A DNA stretch of 64,000 bases from Pythium myriotylum (taxonomy: Eukaryota; Oomycota; Peronosporomycetes; Pythiales; Pythiaceae). The DNA lies in the NCBI GenBank assembly GCA_023091665.1, contig JALJCQ010000017.1, forward strand, positions 2,542,001 through 2,606,000, written 5' to 3'. The notes below the pieces were generated by a model. The model was given only the letters and a program-made list of their open reading frames with translations, had not been told where the DNA came from and did no database searches. A program made the position numbers and the translations under genes. This document shows positions 33,165 through 42,377 of this stretch, piece after piece (the first letter of the stretch is position 1; each line of letters begins with the position of its first letter).

Positions 33165-33500
33165 CGCCATGAGAGTGTCGACGGCGCTGGTGCGCGCCTA
33201 CGTCAAGGCGTCGGAGAAGGCCAACACCGATTGGTATGATCTCTGCTGCGGTTTCCGCTCGAAGAAATGATTCGTATTAACTTGAAGGTGGATGCAGCTA
33301 CTCCTCATTCACAAGTATCACCACTCTAACGTACTGTACTATTTAGGTCAAAGGGAAGGGTCGCATCGTTAAGATCGATGAGACCTCCCTCGCCAAGAAG
33401 CGAAAGTACAATCGCGGCAAGTGCCTCAGTGACGTTCGATGATCGCACGCATGAAGCCCACGCTAACCGCGGTGATCAAGGCATCGATTCTGCCAGAGTA
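33165..33500 (+). pseudogene. Merlin/IS1016-like DDE transposase remnant
   Basis: Three decayed pieces are in order. STALVRAYVKASEKANTDWYDLCC (33175-33245) resembles the region before the core, ending in a D-W-Y-x-x-C motif. GRIVKIDETSLAKKRKYNRG (33366-33420) is the first-Asp block of the ISXO2-like core (x-x-E-I-D-E-x-x-x-x-x-R-K-Y-x-R-G). PTLTAVIKASILPE (33455-33500) resembles the block before the second Asp. Frames differ between pieces. The GTAAGT at 33499 mimics an intron border, but I think it is chance. Confidence 0.5.
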
Positions 33501-34232
33501 AGTTTCGCCTTCTTGCCTTGGTTATACGGATCTGACACGTTCGCATATGTCTCCTTCTAGAACGCACATCGGTCGTCGCCATCGACTTGGCCGCCAAGGA
33601 CTTGGCACTTGGAGAGTGCTCAAGGTATTCAATACAGTGGTGACTCAATAAAGTACTGATATACTGTTTGGATTCTTCTAAGTACGAATTGATATATCAT
33701 GTGTACTGATAGTGGGGAGAGCCGATGTCTTTTACCGTACATCTATGGGTCCTCTGAGGTGATTGAGGGATGGTTCCAGATGGACTACTGTACTCCACTC
33801 TAGGCGGTGTACTCTACAGTGTATTGAGGGCAGATGATGCATCTGAGACTAGGCAGTTGTTGAAGTTCTCGGGGAGGATCTGTTGCGAAACCGAACGATT
33901 CGGCACACTCATCCACTGCTTCCGGTGCAAACAAATCTACTTGGAGCTCTGTGAAGAGCGTTGAGCCACTGAAGGGAAGCGAAAACTTCCCGTTCAAATC
34001 CTATTGGCGTCTGACGTGGCATGCTGTGCTCGCTCGAAATATTGAGAGGCACAACCTCGACACTCATGAACAGCAGAGCCATCTCGTGATCCTCAATCGT
34101 GCCACTTGTAGGATTTGATAACAGTCCAAGCTGTTGATGGTGTGATTTGCATTCAACTTGATTCTTTCGATCGACGAGATTCTCCTCTCAAAAAATCCCA
34201 ACTCCGTCTTCATATCGTCCGCGGTCTTCTTC
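33501..34232. other. Intergenic region before GH5-2
   Basis: No gene is recognised. The stretch is AT-richer around 33640-33860 and ends in the GH5-2 promoter. Confidence 0.4.
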
Positions 34233-34251
34233 TCTCACTCTGCAATTCTCC
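34233..34251 (+). promoter_or_regulatory. Core promoter of GH5-2
   Basis: TCTCACTCTGCAATTCTCC matches about 16 of 19 positions of the oomycete Inr+FPR consensus and ends 23 nt before the start codon at 34275. Confidence 0.65.
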
Positions 34252-34274
34252 GTCGGCTCAACACGACATCCAAG

Positions 34275-35528
34275 ATGACGAGTTTCTTCGCGACTCTTGT
34301 TGGCGTCGTCGCCGTCTCCATCCTTGGAGTCTCGGCAAACCAGCACGTCTTCACAGTGCCTGAATCCTTCCCCGTGGGACCGGCACTCTCTCCACCGCCG
34401 CTCAAGAGGGCGCAGCTCATGACTACCCTGGACGAGCCCACGCTCGCGTTCGAGGCGCGCCTTGACGGCATCTATCTCAACGGCGAGCCTTTCAACATCA
34501 AGGGTGCGAGCTACTTCGGCATGGAGACTGGTATCCTCGTACCACACGGTCTCTGGGGCGGCAATGAGTCCACGACCATCCAGAAAGTCGCCACGTTGCT
34601 CACGGACAACAAGTTCAACGCCGTGCGCTTGCCACTCGGAGTCGATGCCGTACTCACCAACCCGGAGATCAACATCTGGGTCATTGCCAACGAAGTGGAT
34701 CTCTTCAACGAGTTCTACGACAAGAAGCCGCTGCGGTACTTCGACGTGCTCGACCACGTGATCAAAGTGCTCGCGGACAACAAACTGCTCGTTCTGCTCG
34801 ACGCGCACGTGCTCAACCACGAGAGCGGCGGCATCACCGAGCTCTGGTACACGTCGGAAGAGACCAAGGACGACTTTGAGAACGCCTGGAAGATCCTCGC
34901 CAACCGCTACAAGGACACGTGGAATGTCTTCGCGGCTGATCTCGAGAACGAGCCCCACGGCGCCGTGACTTGGGGCAGCAACGACAACGCGACCGACTTC
35001 CGCCTCGCGGCGCTCAAATGGGCCACCAACATCCTCGAGATCGCGCCGCGCTGGCTCATCTTCGTCGAGGGACAGCAGTTCTCCAGTCGCGACGTCGCTG
35101 AGTGGCCGACTTTCTGGGGCGAGAACCTCATGGACGTGCAGCGCGCGCCGCTCACGCTGCCGATCGAGAACCGCCTCGTGTACAGCCCACACGTCTACGG
35201 CCCGGACGTTTACGTTCAGCCGTACTTTGGTAACGCCACGTACCCGGACAACATGCCCGAGATCTGGGACTTCCACTTTGGCTTCGTCCAGGGTGTCTAC
35301 GGGCCGCTGGTCGTCGGTGAGTGGGGCGGAGGGTACCGTAACGAAGCGGATCGTAAGTGGCAGGACAAGTTCGCGTCCTTCCTCAAGGAACGCAACATCG
35401 GCTCGTTTACGTGGTGCATCAACCCTAACGGAGGCGACACCGGTGGGCTTCTTGAGAACGATTGGAACACGCCACGTACGGACAAGCTCACGATGCTCTC
35501 GATCTTTGAAGGCACGCCGCTCCCTTAA
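34275..35528 (+). CDS. Secreted GH5 endoglucanase-like cellulase, copy 2
   Basis: The start at 34275 is chosen because it opens a signal peptide (MTSFFATLVGVVAVSILGVSA) and follows the core promoter; the in-frame Met at 34158 lies before the promoter. The 417-residue protein shares all GH5 blocks with copy 1: GASYFGMETG, HGLWGG, the acid/base Glu in DLENEPHG, LVYSPHVYG and the nucleophile Glu in VVGEWGG. The two are clearly paralogues but well diverged, unlike the near-identical GH7 copies, so this duplication is older. Copy 1 lies 15 kb away on the same strand. Confidence 0.92.
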   Translation: MTSFFATLVGVVAVSILGVSANQHVFTVPESFPVGPALSPPPLKRAQLMTTLDEPTLAFEARLDGIYLNGEPFNIKGASYFGMETGILVPHGLWGGNESTTIQKVATLLTDNKFNAVRLPLGVDAVLTNPEINIWVIANEVDLFNEFYDKKPLRYFDVLDHVIKVLADNKLLVLLDAHVLNHESGGITELWYTSEETKDDFENAWKILANRYKDTWNVFAADLENEPHGAVTWGSNDNATDFRLAALKWATNILEIAPRWLIFVEGQQFSSRDVAEWPTFWGENLMDVQRAPLTLPIENRLVYSPHVYGPDVYVQPYFGNATYPDNMPEIWDFHFGFVQGVYGPLVVGEWGGGYRNEADRKWQDKFASFLKERNIGSFTWCINPNGGDTGGLLENDWNTPRTDKLTMLSIFEGTPLP

Positions 35529-35790
35529 GGCCTGGTGCTGGTATCGCCCCTGTGAGGCGGTTGTAGAAAGTAATGTTTCGTCGTTCATATAACCATCTGC
35601 AACGTAGTACGAAGTATGAGTGGTTCTTGGTGCTGTCAGTGAGTGGTCATTTGCAGGATGAGGACAGAAGATTTCGGTCAAGACTGATCGCGCATACGCT
35701 TCAGACCAGTGTTCAGGCTCTCGACCGCATCTCACGAGTGTTGCCCAACAATTCAAAGGACGGTTAATACCATCAGTAATTCTTTCCGCC

Positions 35791-35843
35791 CAATGCTCGT
35801 CATTGTGTAGTGTTGAATCAACACTACACAATGACGGGCATTG
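35791..35843. repeat. 26-bp hairpin with single-base loop
   Basis: Arms 35791-35816 and 35818-35843 are reverse complements with one mismatch around a single A, about 260 bp after the GH5-2 stop. Confidence 0.9.
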
Positions 35844-35929
35844 AGCCAGCCAGCCACCCGATCTTCTCTCCGTTGTGGCAGCTTTGTGCTGATCAATTTT
35901 CAGTGGATAGAGAACTCCATTCTAATGAC

Positions 35930-36144
35930 GATGATGACGATGATGGCGTAAATGAAGTCTATCAAGTTCAACAATGTGAATCCCAATACTTTTGTCTTTG
36001 TCTTTGAACGTGAGGTTTATAGGATCGCAACTAATGAGCCCTATAGTAATCCCAATACTTAAGTAGCTTGGTCTTGCTAACGCTTAACGCTGTCGGTCTG
36101 AATGGACCACCACGGACGCAGATCTGTAGCGAGTATGCGACGAA
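35930..36144 (-). pseudogene. LINE 3' part, continued at 42378-42540 across a gypsy insertion
   Basis: On the minus strand the reading RILATDLRPWWSIQTDSVKR (to about 36080) is the LINE C-terminus. It joins in frame to GHSDLR at 42383-42410 if the gypsy element and one ACGAA are removed. Two 3' signature remnants follow (35948-35985 and 36013-36055), with a GATGAT-type tail at 35925-35945. Confidence 0.75.
36140..36144. repeat. Target site duplication ACGAA, left
   Basis: The five bases directly before the left LTR equal the five after the right LTR (42378-42382). Confidence 0.9.
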
Positions 36145-36456
36145 TGTAACGGGCGCAGATCCGTTGCACAGCGTCGAGACCCCTGTCCCGACGCTCAGAT
36201 TGGGCTCTTGACTTGACGGTAAATTGGACTCTGCATTGAGAGGTCCAGACATCTCTGGACCTCATTAAACCTACTCTGGTGTCCCTAATAAAACCTATGT
36301 ATGCGGTGTCGTCCTCTGATAGGATGAAATCTCAGAGAATTTCCACCAATGGAAATGCAACAAGAACACACGCGCCTCTGACCAATCAGAGACACGGGAG
36401 GGACAACTCTCTCTTATAGAACCTACTCTCTTGTAATGGGCTGTGGGCCCATTACA
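36145..36456 (-). repeat. 3' LTR
   Basis: The 312-bp LTR has TGTAA/TTACA termini. It differs from the 5' LTR only at 36166 (G versus A at 42087). An internal 10-bp hairpin (GAGGTCCAGA/TCTGGACCTC) lies near 36238-36265. Confidence 0.95.
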
Positions 36457-36470
36457 TCATCCCCCTCTTC
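36457..36470 (-). promoter_or_regulatory. Polypurine tract
   Basis: On the minus strand GAAGAGGGGGATGA stands immediately before the 3' LTR. This fixes the element's direction. Confidence 0.8.
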
Positions 36471-36661
36471 AAGAACTGACCAACGGGAAGTCAACCCAAG
36501 GGACGAGGACACGGAGCGCGCACGAGTGGGTGCGCGCGCTTTCTTCAACGGGCGAACCCGGCGCACCCGGGATCAGGCAGCTAGGCGAGAGCGCCGGCGG
36601 AAGCCAGCGCAGTCATCAATCTTCTTCGGACGGCACCAAGACACCCAGACGTCAAGGCGCG

Positions 36662-37525
36662 ATGGCTCAACCTTCGCAACAACAAGCTGGCGCCCGCGGC
36701 AACGCGGACGCACCGACGACAACGACAACTCAAGCATCGACAGTGGCGCCGAGCACAACGACGCCAACGACGGCGGCGACAACGGAAGTCACGACGACAG
36801 CAACGGCAGCCACGACGACTTCGGCCGTGGCACCTGAGACGTTGAGCGATGAGGCGATGGCGCGAGTGTTGGAACAGGTCAACACACATCAAGGCACAAG
36901 CTTCGCAGCGCCGCCACGTGCAGCGCTCTTCGATCCTCAGCTCGGTGGAATCGCGGACCGGGAGCTGTACCCAGTCCCTTATCGCGACATCTCGCGCTTT
37001 GCCAACCCACGCAGTCTCACGGCCGACGAGATCCATGAGTGGTTTGTTCGCTACCGCAAAGCAAGGGGCAAGACGATGAACGTGGTCGCGACCGCGTTGC
37101 AACAGTCGTGGAATGCTTTCGCTCGTATATGGAACAAAGGCGAGATCGAGTCGACCGTCGTGCGCTGGGAGACCGCCCAGCGCGAGCACTCGCTCGGGCG
37201 ATTGCGCGAGGAGCTGCATCGTCTGTGTGAGGCGCGGCGTATAACGTGTCACGTCGACGTCGAGGAGGATTGTCGTGCTTGCGTGCAGGCCGGGGCCACG
37301 CGCGCGACTTGGATGGAGTGGGATGCCGACTATCGTCGCCATCAGAATGAAGAAGATCTTCGACGTGCGCTCGGTCTCTACGGGCGCGCTCTCTCTCAGG
37401 CTAGAGCTGCTGGGACCGTGCCGCAAGCTGGTCCTCGTACTGCCGGACGAGACCAGGGATCTCAAGCGCGAGCGTCGGCCCGTGCTCCCACGTATCCTGA
37501 TCATCAGGGAAGCCAAGCCGATTAA
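36662..37525 (+). CDS. Antisense ORF inside the gypsy element, function unknown
   Basis: From the first ATG there are 287 codons; the frame is open from 36443 within the LTR. After a Thr/Ala-rich stretch (about residues 15-50) comes a compact, helix-rich region with ordinary protein composition, for example DEIHEWFVRYRKARGKTM, a Cys/His cluster (ITCHVDVEEDCRACVQAG) and WMEWDADYRRHQ. The opposite strand over the same bases gives implausible Arg/Cys-rich protein, so this strand is the coding one. The stop lies within the integrase end, so the natural C-terminus may be missing. I do not recognise the family; a captured host gene or a Gag-like protein of another element are both possible. Confidence 0.55.
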   Translation: MAQPSQQQAGARGNADAPTTTTTQASTVAPSTTTPTTAATTEVTTTATAATTTSAVAPETLSDEAMARVLEQVNTHQGTSFAAPPRAALFDPQLGGIADRELYPVPYRDISRFANPRSLTADEIHEWFVRYRKARGKTMNVVATALQQSWNAFARIWNKGEIESTVVRWETAQREHSLGRLREELHRLCEARRITCHVDVEEDCRACVQAGATRATWMEWDADYRRHQNEEDLRRALGLYGRALSQARAAGTVPQAGPRTAGRDQGSQARASARAPTYPDHQGSQAD

Positions 37526-40082
37526 CGCGTTCAGTCTGCCCGTCTGTTTCGGGATGGGCAGCCGTCGACATTTGCAAGCGAGTGTCCAATAGCTTGAACA
37601 GCGATCGCCAGAAGAGGGAGGTGAATCGAGGATCTCGATCCGACACGATGGTCTCCGGAAGGCCGTGGAGGCGGAAGACACTGTCGAGAAACACAGCGGC
37701 AGCCTCTTCTGCTGTGATCGTTTGCTTCACAGCCGCAAGATGAACCATCTTGGAGAGACGGTCCACAAAGACCATGATCCCATCACGGTCTTGAGAGTCT
37801 TTGGGGAATCCGAAGACGAAGTCGAGGCTGACGGAGTCCCAGACATCACGTGGGACTGGGAGGGGCCGGAGCGGCGCCTGTTGAGCGGGTGACGGCTTCA
37901 CGCGCTGGCAAGCTTCGCACGTGCGGACCCATTTCCGCACCCACTTGTACTGGTGAGGCCAGTAATAGTTCCTCGAAAGCGTCTTCTCTCGTCCTAAATG
38001 ACCTCCGACGGGCGCATCATTGTGCTCGTGGATGAGACGAAGTCGAATGTCGTCGTCATTGGGGACGACGACGCGAGGAGCGTCGGTCTTATCGACGCTA
38101 TAGTAGAGGAGACCGTCGGCAAGCTGGTACCGGCGGACACGAGGTGTAAGACGGAACAGCAGTGACTCCGAACCATCAGAGCCGTCAGAAGAAAGGAACT
38201 CAATTAACTCTTGGCAGACAGGGTCGGAGGAGTAGGCTCGGCGAATGTCGTCGGTGAGCGACGACTGCACAGAGTGAATCAAAGCGTTGAGACCTTCCTC
38301 AACGCACCTTGGGCATTCTTGAGGCGCCGACGACTCATCGATCGGCGCGCGCGGGTCGTAGTCCGGGCGACGTGAGAGCGCATCCGCAAGTATGTTGCTC
38401 TTTCCCGGCTTGTAGTGTACAACAAAGTTGTACTCGGCGAAGAACGACAGCCAACGGGCCATCCGTTGGGACAGGTGCGGAGACTTCGTCGCCGTTCGCA
38501 ACGACGCATGATCCGTGTAGATGGCGAACTGCTGTTCGCCCAGCAGATACACTCGGAACTTGGCGAGTGCGTACTTCATGGCAAGGAGTTCCTTGTCGTG
38601 GACCGGGTAATTCCGCTCGGCCGTCTTCAGCTGCCGTGACTGGTAGCTGATCACTCGCTCACGGCCCTCAACATCAAACTGCATGAGGGCGCAGCCGATA
38701 GCATAGTCACTTGCGTCGCAAACGACGTGGAAGGGTCGATCGTAGTCGGGGAGCGCCAAGATCGGCGCTTCTTGTAGGCTCGACTTGACCGAGTCAAAGG
38801 CCTGCTGGTGCTCAGCGGACCATTTCCACTCGACGTCCTTCCGCAGAAGCTGCGACAGCGGCTGGACGAGGGCTGCATAATTCTTCGTATACTTGTGCAG
38901 ATAATTTGCGAGCCCCAGCCACTGCCGGAGTTGCTTCTGGTCCTTGGGCACTGGCCAGGCACAGATCGAGGCGACCTTCTCAGGATCGGAACGGACACCG
39001 TCCTTGCTCACATAGCAGCCTAGCACCGGAATTTCCGGTGCGAAGAATACACACTTCTTCAGATTCGCGTAGAGCTTGTGTGTTCGCATCGCTTCGAACA
39101 CTTGGCGAAGGTGTTCAGTGTGAACATCCTCCGGCGCCCTGCCGTCCTCGGCCTTGCTGTGGACAAAGATGTCGTCGAAGTAGCTCGGCGCGAAGCTGCG
39201 GAACGGCCGCAGCACGTGCGATACCATCCTGTTGAAGGTCGCTGGTGCGTTCTTGAGACCCTGAGGCATCACTAACCACTCCCAAAGCATTCCACTCGGC
39301 GTGCTGACAGCTGTGAGCGGGACATCCTGCTCGCGCATAAGGATCTGGTAGAAGCCATCCATCAAATCGATGGCACTGAACACCACCGACCCGGACATCG
39401 AGTCCAGGATCATGTCCTTCCGAGGTATCGGCGTTTGTGCCGGTGTCATAGCGTCGTTCAGCTTGTTGAATGCATGAACAATCCGCCAGCCGCCAGTAGC
39501 TTTCTTGGCGCAGAACGTTGGGCTCGAGTGCGGGGAAACCGACTCACGAACGTGACCTGCTTGTCTGCGGGCCTCGAAAAAGGCATCAATAGCCTCAACT
39601 TGATCGCGGGGAAGCGGCCACTGGCGCATCACACAGTACTTTGAGCCTGGCACGAGATCGATCTCGTGTCGAACACCGCGGTCAGGCGGTAATGCTTTCG
39701 GGACTTCGTCCGGAAAGATGTCTTGGAACTCCAAGACGAGTTCGTACGCCTTGCTACCTGATTCCTTGAGGGCCTCTAGAGACTGCGCTGCGTAGCGCTG
39801 CTCACGCTGGGTCTTTGTGGTCGCGTCGGGATTCATTGCCGACGCTGTCATGAAGTGATCATCCTCTGCAACGATCACGCACACCTGTTCGATCTCACGA
39901 CGCTTGAGATCCTTCAGAAATGTCTTCATCGAGATCGTGCCACATTGCACGATCTCCGCTGCCATACGCGGGGGGTTGGCACTCGGATGTGCTGGAACGC
40001 CGGCGCCGCGGTTGTATAGACAGCCGCCAGGATGTCTTCCTTCCCGTCTTCCAAAGCGACGAGACACGGTTTCTCGTCGCAT
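37401..40082 (-). CDS. pol: Gypsy Pol: RT, RNase H and truncated integrase
   Basis: The 893-codon frame probably has no start of its own; real homology begins near residue 40. RT spans about 135-310 with YFDD at 301-304. RNase H has Asp456, Glu498 and Asp524. The integrase zinc finger (H695, C722, C725) and the triad Asp754, Asp815 and Glu851 (35 residues between the last two) are intact. At Arg855 homology to the sister element stops. The C-terminal DNA-binding part and chromodomain, about 330 residues in the sister, are replaced by 38 residues read from the back of the antisense ORF. Confidence 0.85.
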   Translation of the reverse strand: MRRETVSRRFGRREGRHPGGCLYNRGAGVPAHPSANPPRMAAEIVQCGTISMKTFLKDLKRREIEQVCVIVAEDDHFMTASAMNPDATTKTQREQRYAAQSLEALKESGSKAYELVLEFQDIFPDEVPKALPPDRGVRHEIDLVPGSKYCVMRQWPLPRDQVEAIDAFFEARRQAGHVRESVSPHSSPTFCAKKATGGWRIVHAFNKLNDAMTPAQTPIPRKDMILDSMSGSVVFSAIDLMDGFYQILMREQDVPLTAVSTPSGMLWEWLVMPQGLKNAPATFNRMVSHVLRPFRSFAPSYFDDIFVHSKAEDGRAPEDVHTEHLRQVFEAMRTHKLYANLKKCVFFAPEIPVLGCYVSKDGVRSDPEKVASICAWPVPKDQKQLRQWLGLANYLHKYTKNYAALVQPLSQLLRKDVEWKWSAEHQQAFDSVKSSLQEAPILALPDYDRPFHVVCDASDYAIGCALMQFDVEGRERVISYQSRQLKTAERNYPVHDKELLAMKYALAKFRVYLLGEQQFAIYTDHASLRTATKSPHLSQRMARWLSFFAEYNFVVHYKPGKSNILADALSRRPDYDPRAPIDESSAPQECPRCVEEGLNALIHSVQSSLTDDIRRAYSSDPVCQELIEFLSSDGSDGSESLLFRLTPRVRRYQLADGLLYYSVDKTDAPRVVVPNDDDIRLRLIHEHNDAPVGGHLGREKTLSRNYYWPHQYKWVRKWVRTCEACQRVKPSPAQQAPLRPLPVPRDVWDSVSLDFVFGFPKDSQDRDGIMVFVDRLSKMVHLAAVKQTITAEEAAAVFLDSVFRLHGLPETIVSDRDPRFTSLFWRSLFKLLDTRLQMSTAAHPETDGQTERVNRLGFPDDQDTWEHGPTLALEIPGLVRQYEDQLAARSQQL

Positions 40083-41116
40083 ACACGGTCTCCATCTTCA
40101 CAAGCGATGAGACACGGTTTCTCATCGCAATCTTGGGACCCGGTCTCTAAGCCGGCGTCATCTTCACAAATCGTTGTGGAACCGCCACGTTGCGCTTCCT
40201 CTTCAGCAAGAAATGCATCGACGATGTAATCGACCGACGCCTCGTGTGCAGCGCGCGCACGTTTCGCGCGCAGACGCTTGCGCTTCCCAGCGTGTGAGCC
40301 CGACTTTCGTCGAGCTCGTCGTCGACGCGGCGTCGACGGCACCATCGATGGAGCATCCTTGACGGGAGTCGAACTGGTCGACTCGCAGCTATCAGCGCCG
40401 ACAGGGCCATTGCTCTCTGTGGCGGCTGTAGTAGCTGCGGATGAACATACGGACATGTTCATCCACCAGACTTCGTCGATAACGGCGAACGCTTCATCAT
40501 CGATGGTGCCGGACGCGACAGCGCCAACACTCTTCACGGACCGACTTTTCCAGTCGATCCGGGGTTCGTGGCGTTCGAACCACGGCAAACCGAAGATGCA
40601 ATCGAACCTCTTGTCCATGTCGATTGCGAAAAACACATCTTCCTTCTCGGATCCACCGAGAACATACTTCATGTGTACCGAATGCTTCGGTACTTCTCGC
40701 GGCCTCCCGTCTGCAAGCCGAATCGTCATCTTCTCTCCTTCATCTCGAATCTTCATGCCCGAACACTCCTTCAGGCAACCAATGCGAACGAAATTCTTCG
40801 TTGCTCCGCAATCCAGCATGGCTGTGATCGGCTCATCCATGCCGATCACTCTCACGCGAAGTGTGACCAACTTGTTGGAGCCACTGCCGGTGGTGGAATT
40901 GAAACACGCCTCAGACGTGCTGGGGCCAAGGCGACGGTGCTCCACCGTTGCACGCGCCGCCTCATTCCGGCCAGTAGGGCGCCCCGCACCTACTGGTCCG
41001 ACTCGTTTTTTGACGAGTCGTCCGTCAGCTGATGAAAGCGGACGGATCGGCCCTGGGCGACCGACGCTGGCGCCGGCGCGAGACAATCTTTGGCGTGGTG
41101 GCCGGCTTTCTGGCAC
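39926..41116 (-). CDS. Gypsy protease frame
   Basis: This frame is -1 relative to gag and overlaps it by 127 nt. It is probably entered by frameshifting at 41005-41011 (reading LVKKRVGP). The aspartic protease motif is MLDCGATKNF with Asp102; the usual Ser after Asp is Cys here. FDCIFGLPWFERHEP follows. The linker beyond carries a two-fold repeat (DEKPCLIACEDG and DEKPCLVALEDG). The step to pol also needs a -1 shift; a six-base G run (39970-39975 on the plus strand) lies where the frames hand over. Confidence 0.8.
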   Translation of the reverse strand: MPESRPPRQRLSRAGASVGRPGPIRPLSSADGRLVKKRVGPVGAGRPTGRNEAARATVEHRRLGPSTSEACFNSTTGSGSNKLVTLRVRVIGMDEPITAMLDCGATKNFVRIGCLKECSGMKIRDEGEKMTIRLADGRPREVPKHSVHMKYVLGGSEKEDVFFAIDMDKRFDCIFGLPWFERHEPRIDWKSRSVKSVGAVASGTIDDEAFAVIDEVWWMNMSVCSSAATTAATESNGPVGADSCESTSSTPVKDAPSMVPSTPRRRRARRKSGSHAGKRKRLRAKRARAAHEASVDYIVDAFLAEEEAQRGGSTTICEDDAGLETGSQDCDEKPCLIACEDGDRVCDEKPCLVALEDGKEDILAAVYTTAAPAFQHIRVPTPRVWQRRSCNVARSR

Positions 41117-42051
41117 CGAAAGCAGCTCCCCTTCTTCGAACTCTTCTTCGCGTAGCGGGTGCCACCACTACCTTCTCCACCGTGGAACTGCAAGACAGAC
41201 AGATCCATTGGCTCCGGCTCAGACGGAGCCTCCGAGTAACGGTTGCGATAACCGTAAGTGCGCGCCTGACGAGCGTTGTAGTCTTCCGTCAGCGCAATCG
41301 AGAAGGCTTCCTCGAGAGTTTCTGGATAAGTCCGGAAAAGTTGTGTCTTCGCTGGACCATCCCGGAGACCCGTCATAAACATCGCGACTTGTGTAGCCAT
41401 GTCGATCGGCTTTCCGACGACGCACGATGCGAGGTACCGCATCCGCTGGATATAAGAGTGGAGGTCGGTATTACCTTGTTTCGCGCTGAGAAACTCGGCG
41501 CGCATGCGAAATTCGCTCTGCGGCGGCTCGAAAGTCGACTGCAACTTCGACTTGAAGTCTTCGAGCGACCGAAAGCATTTCCGGTCGGCAGACCTGAGGC
41601 CATAGGCCCAAGTCTTCACCTTCCCAGTCAGTTGCGACATGGCATAGCGGATCCTCTGTTCTTCGTCGACGATGAGCCGGGCATCGATTGCCTCATCCAG
41701 CTCGCAGAACCAGCGACGAAGTGGCGTCTTCTCGTCGCCACCATATTTGGATGTGTCGATCTTGAGCGGTTCGACACGCGGCGAATTCTTCTGACGCGCG
41801 AGAGTCTGCGCCTGGGCGCGCGCGTCATCGATTTCACGGATCATGAACTCTTGAGCAGCGAGACGTTGGGCTTCCGCGTCACCGCTGCGTAGGAGAGCCT
41901 TCACAGCAAGAGGGCCAGCGGCCTCAGCCATGCGGCCGAGGGCCTCCCATTCAAACTGGGTGAGGTGCGGGAAGTGTTCCGCACGAGTCAGCTGGCTGAG
42001 GTCGAAGCTGAGGTCGGCCATCTTGATGTCTTGGTCGTGTGGACGGACCAC
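40990..42051 (-). CDS. gag: Gypsy Gag
   Basis: The 353-codon frame may start at 42051 or more likely at 42021 (MADLSFDLSQL, in a purine-A context). The central part (residues about 120-260) has the retrotransposon Gag pattern RRWFCELDEAI, WAYGL and LHSYIQRMRYLAS. A PMDLSV motif and a CCHC knuckle (310-323) follow. It ends at TAG 40990-40992, four codons after an A AAA AAC heptamer. The frame is fully open. Confidence 0.9.
   Translation of the reverse strand: MVRPHDQDIKMADLSFDLSQLTRAEHFPHLTQFEWEALGRMAEAAGPLAVKALLRSGDAEAQRLAAQEFMIREIDDARAQAQTLARQKNSPRVEPLKIDTSKYGGDEKTPLRRWFCELDEAIDARLIVDEEQRIRYAMSQLTGKVKTWAYGLRSADRKCFRSLEDFKSKLQSTFEPPQSEFRMRAEFLSAKQGNTDLHSYIQRMRYLASCVVGKPIDMATQVAMFMTGLRDGPAKTQLFRTYPETLEEAFSIALTEDYNARQARTYGYRNRYSEAPSEPEPMDLSVLQFHGGEGSGGTRYAKKSSKKGSCFRCQKAGHHAKDCLAPAPASVAQGRSVRFHQLTDDSSKNESDQ
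41005..41011 (-). promoter_or_regulatory. Putative -1 ribosomal frameshift site A AAA AAC
   Basis: In the gag frame the codons are TCA AAA AAC GAG, so the heptamer A AAA AAC is in the correct X XXY YYZ phase. It is four codons before the gag stop, and the -1 frame is the open protease frame. The sister element has G GGA AAC at the matching place. Confidence 0.75.
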
Positions 42052-42055
42052 AAAG

Positions 42056-42063
42056 TGCTACCA
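42056..42063 (-). promoter_or_regulatory. Primer binding site, initiator tRNA-Met type
   Basis: Two bases inside the 5' LTR the minus strand reads TGGTAGCA, complementary to the last eight bases (TGCTACCA) of common eukaryotic initiator tRNA-Met. Pairing does not extend further. Confidence 0.65.
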
Positions 42064-42065
42064 GG

Positions 42066-42377
42066 TGTAACGGGCGCAGATCCGTTACACAGCGTCGAGA
42101 CCCCTGTCCCGACGCTCAGATTGGGCTCTTGACTTGACGGTAAATTGGACTCTGCATTGAGAGGTCCAGACATCTCTGGACCTCATTAAACCTACTCTGG
42201 TGTCCCTAATAAAACCTATGTATGCGGTGTCGTCCTCTGATAGGATGAAATCTCAGAGAATTTCCACCAATGGAAATGCAACAAGAACACACGCGCCTCT
42301 GACCAATCAGAGACACGGGAGGGACAACTCTCTCTTATAGAACCTACTCTCTTGTAATGGGCTGTGGGCCCATTACA
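42066..42377 (-). repeat. 5' LTR
   Basis: The 312-bp LTR is identical to the 3' LTR except for one base. It reads TGTAATGGGC to CCGTTACA in element direction, with a TATAAG-type box near its start. Confidence 0.95.

Larger units (their letters stand above)
36145..42377 (-). mobile_element. Complete Ty3/gypsy retrotransposon with antisense ORF
   Basis: The 6233-bp element has 312-bp LTRs differing at one base, a 5-bp target duplication, a primer site, a polypurine tract and gag, protease and pol on the minus strand. Pol stops after the integrase catalytic Glu. The last 1.06 kb before the 3' LTR holds an unrelated ORF on the opposite strand. The near-identical LTRs mean it moved recently, in this structure. 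It sits inside an older LINE tail. Confidence 0.95.

Noticed and set aside
33499..33560. GTAAGT...CTTCTAG as a real 60-nt intron in a gene at 33165-33600
   Set aside because: The flanking sequence reads as a decayed transposase with unrelated frames, and no continuous protein results from splicing.
34188..35831. 547-codon frame antisense to GH5-2 and 354-codon frame antisense to GH5-1
   Set aside because: Same GC-rich third-position effect; no domain, signal peptide or promoter on that strand.
36443..36661. Extension of the antisense ORF upstream into the LTR
   Set aside because: The open frame there begins with GTG inside the LTR; the first ATG in frame is at 36662.
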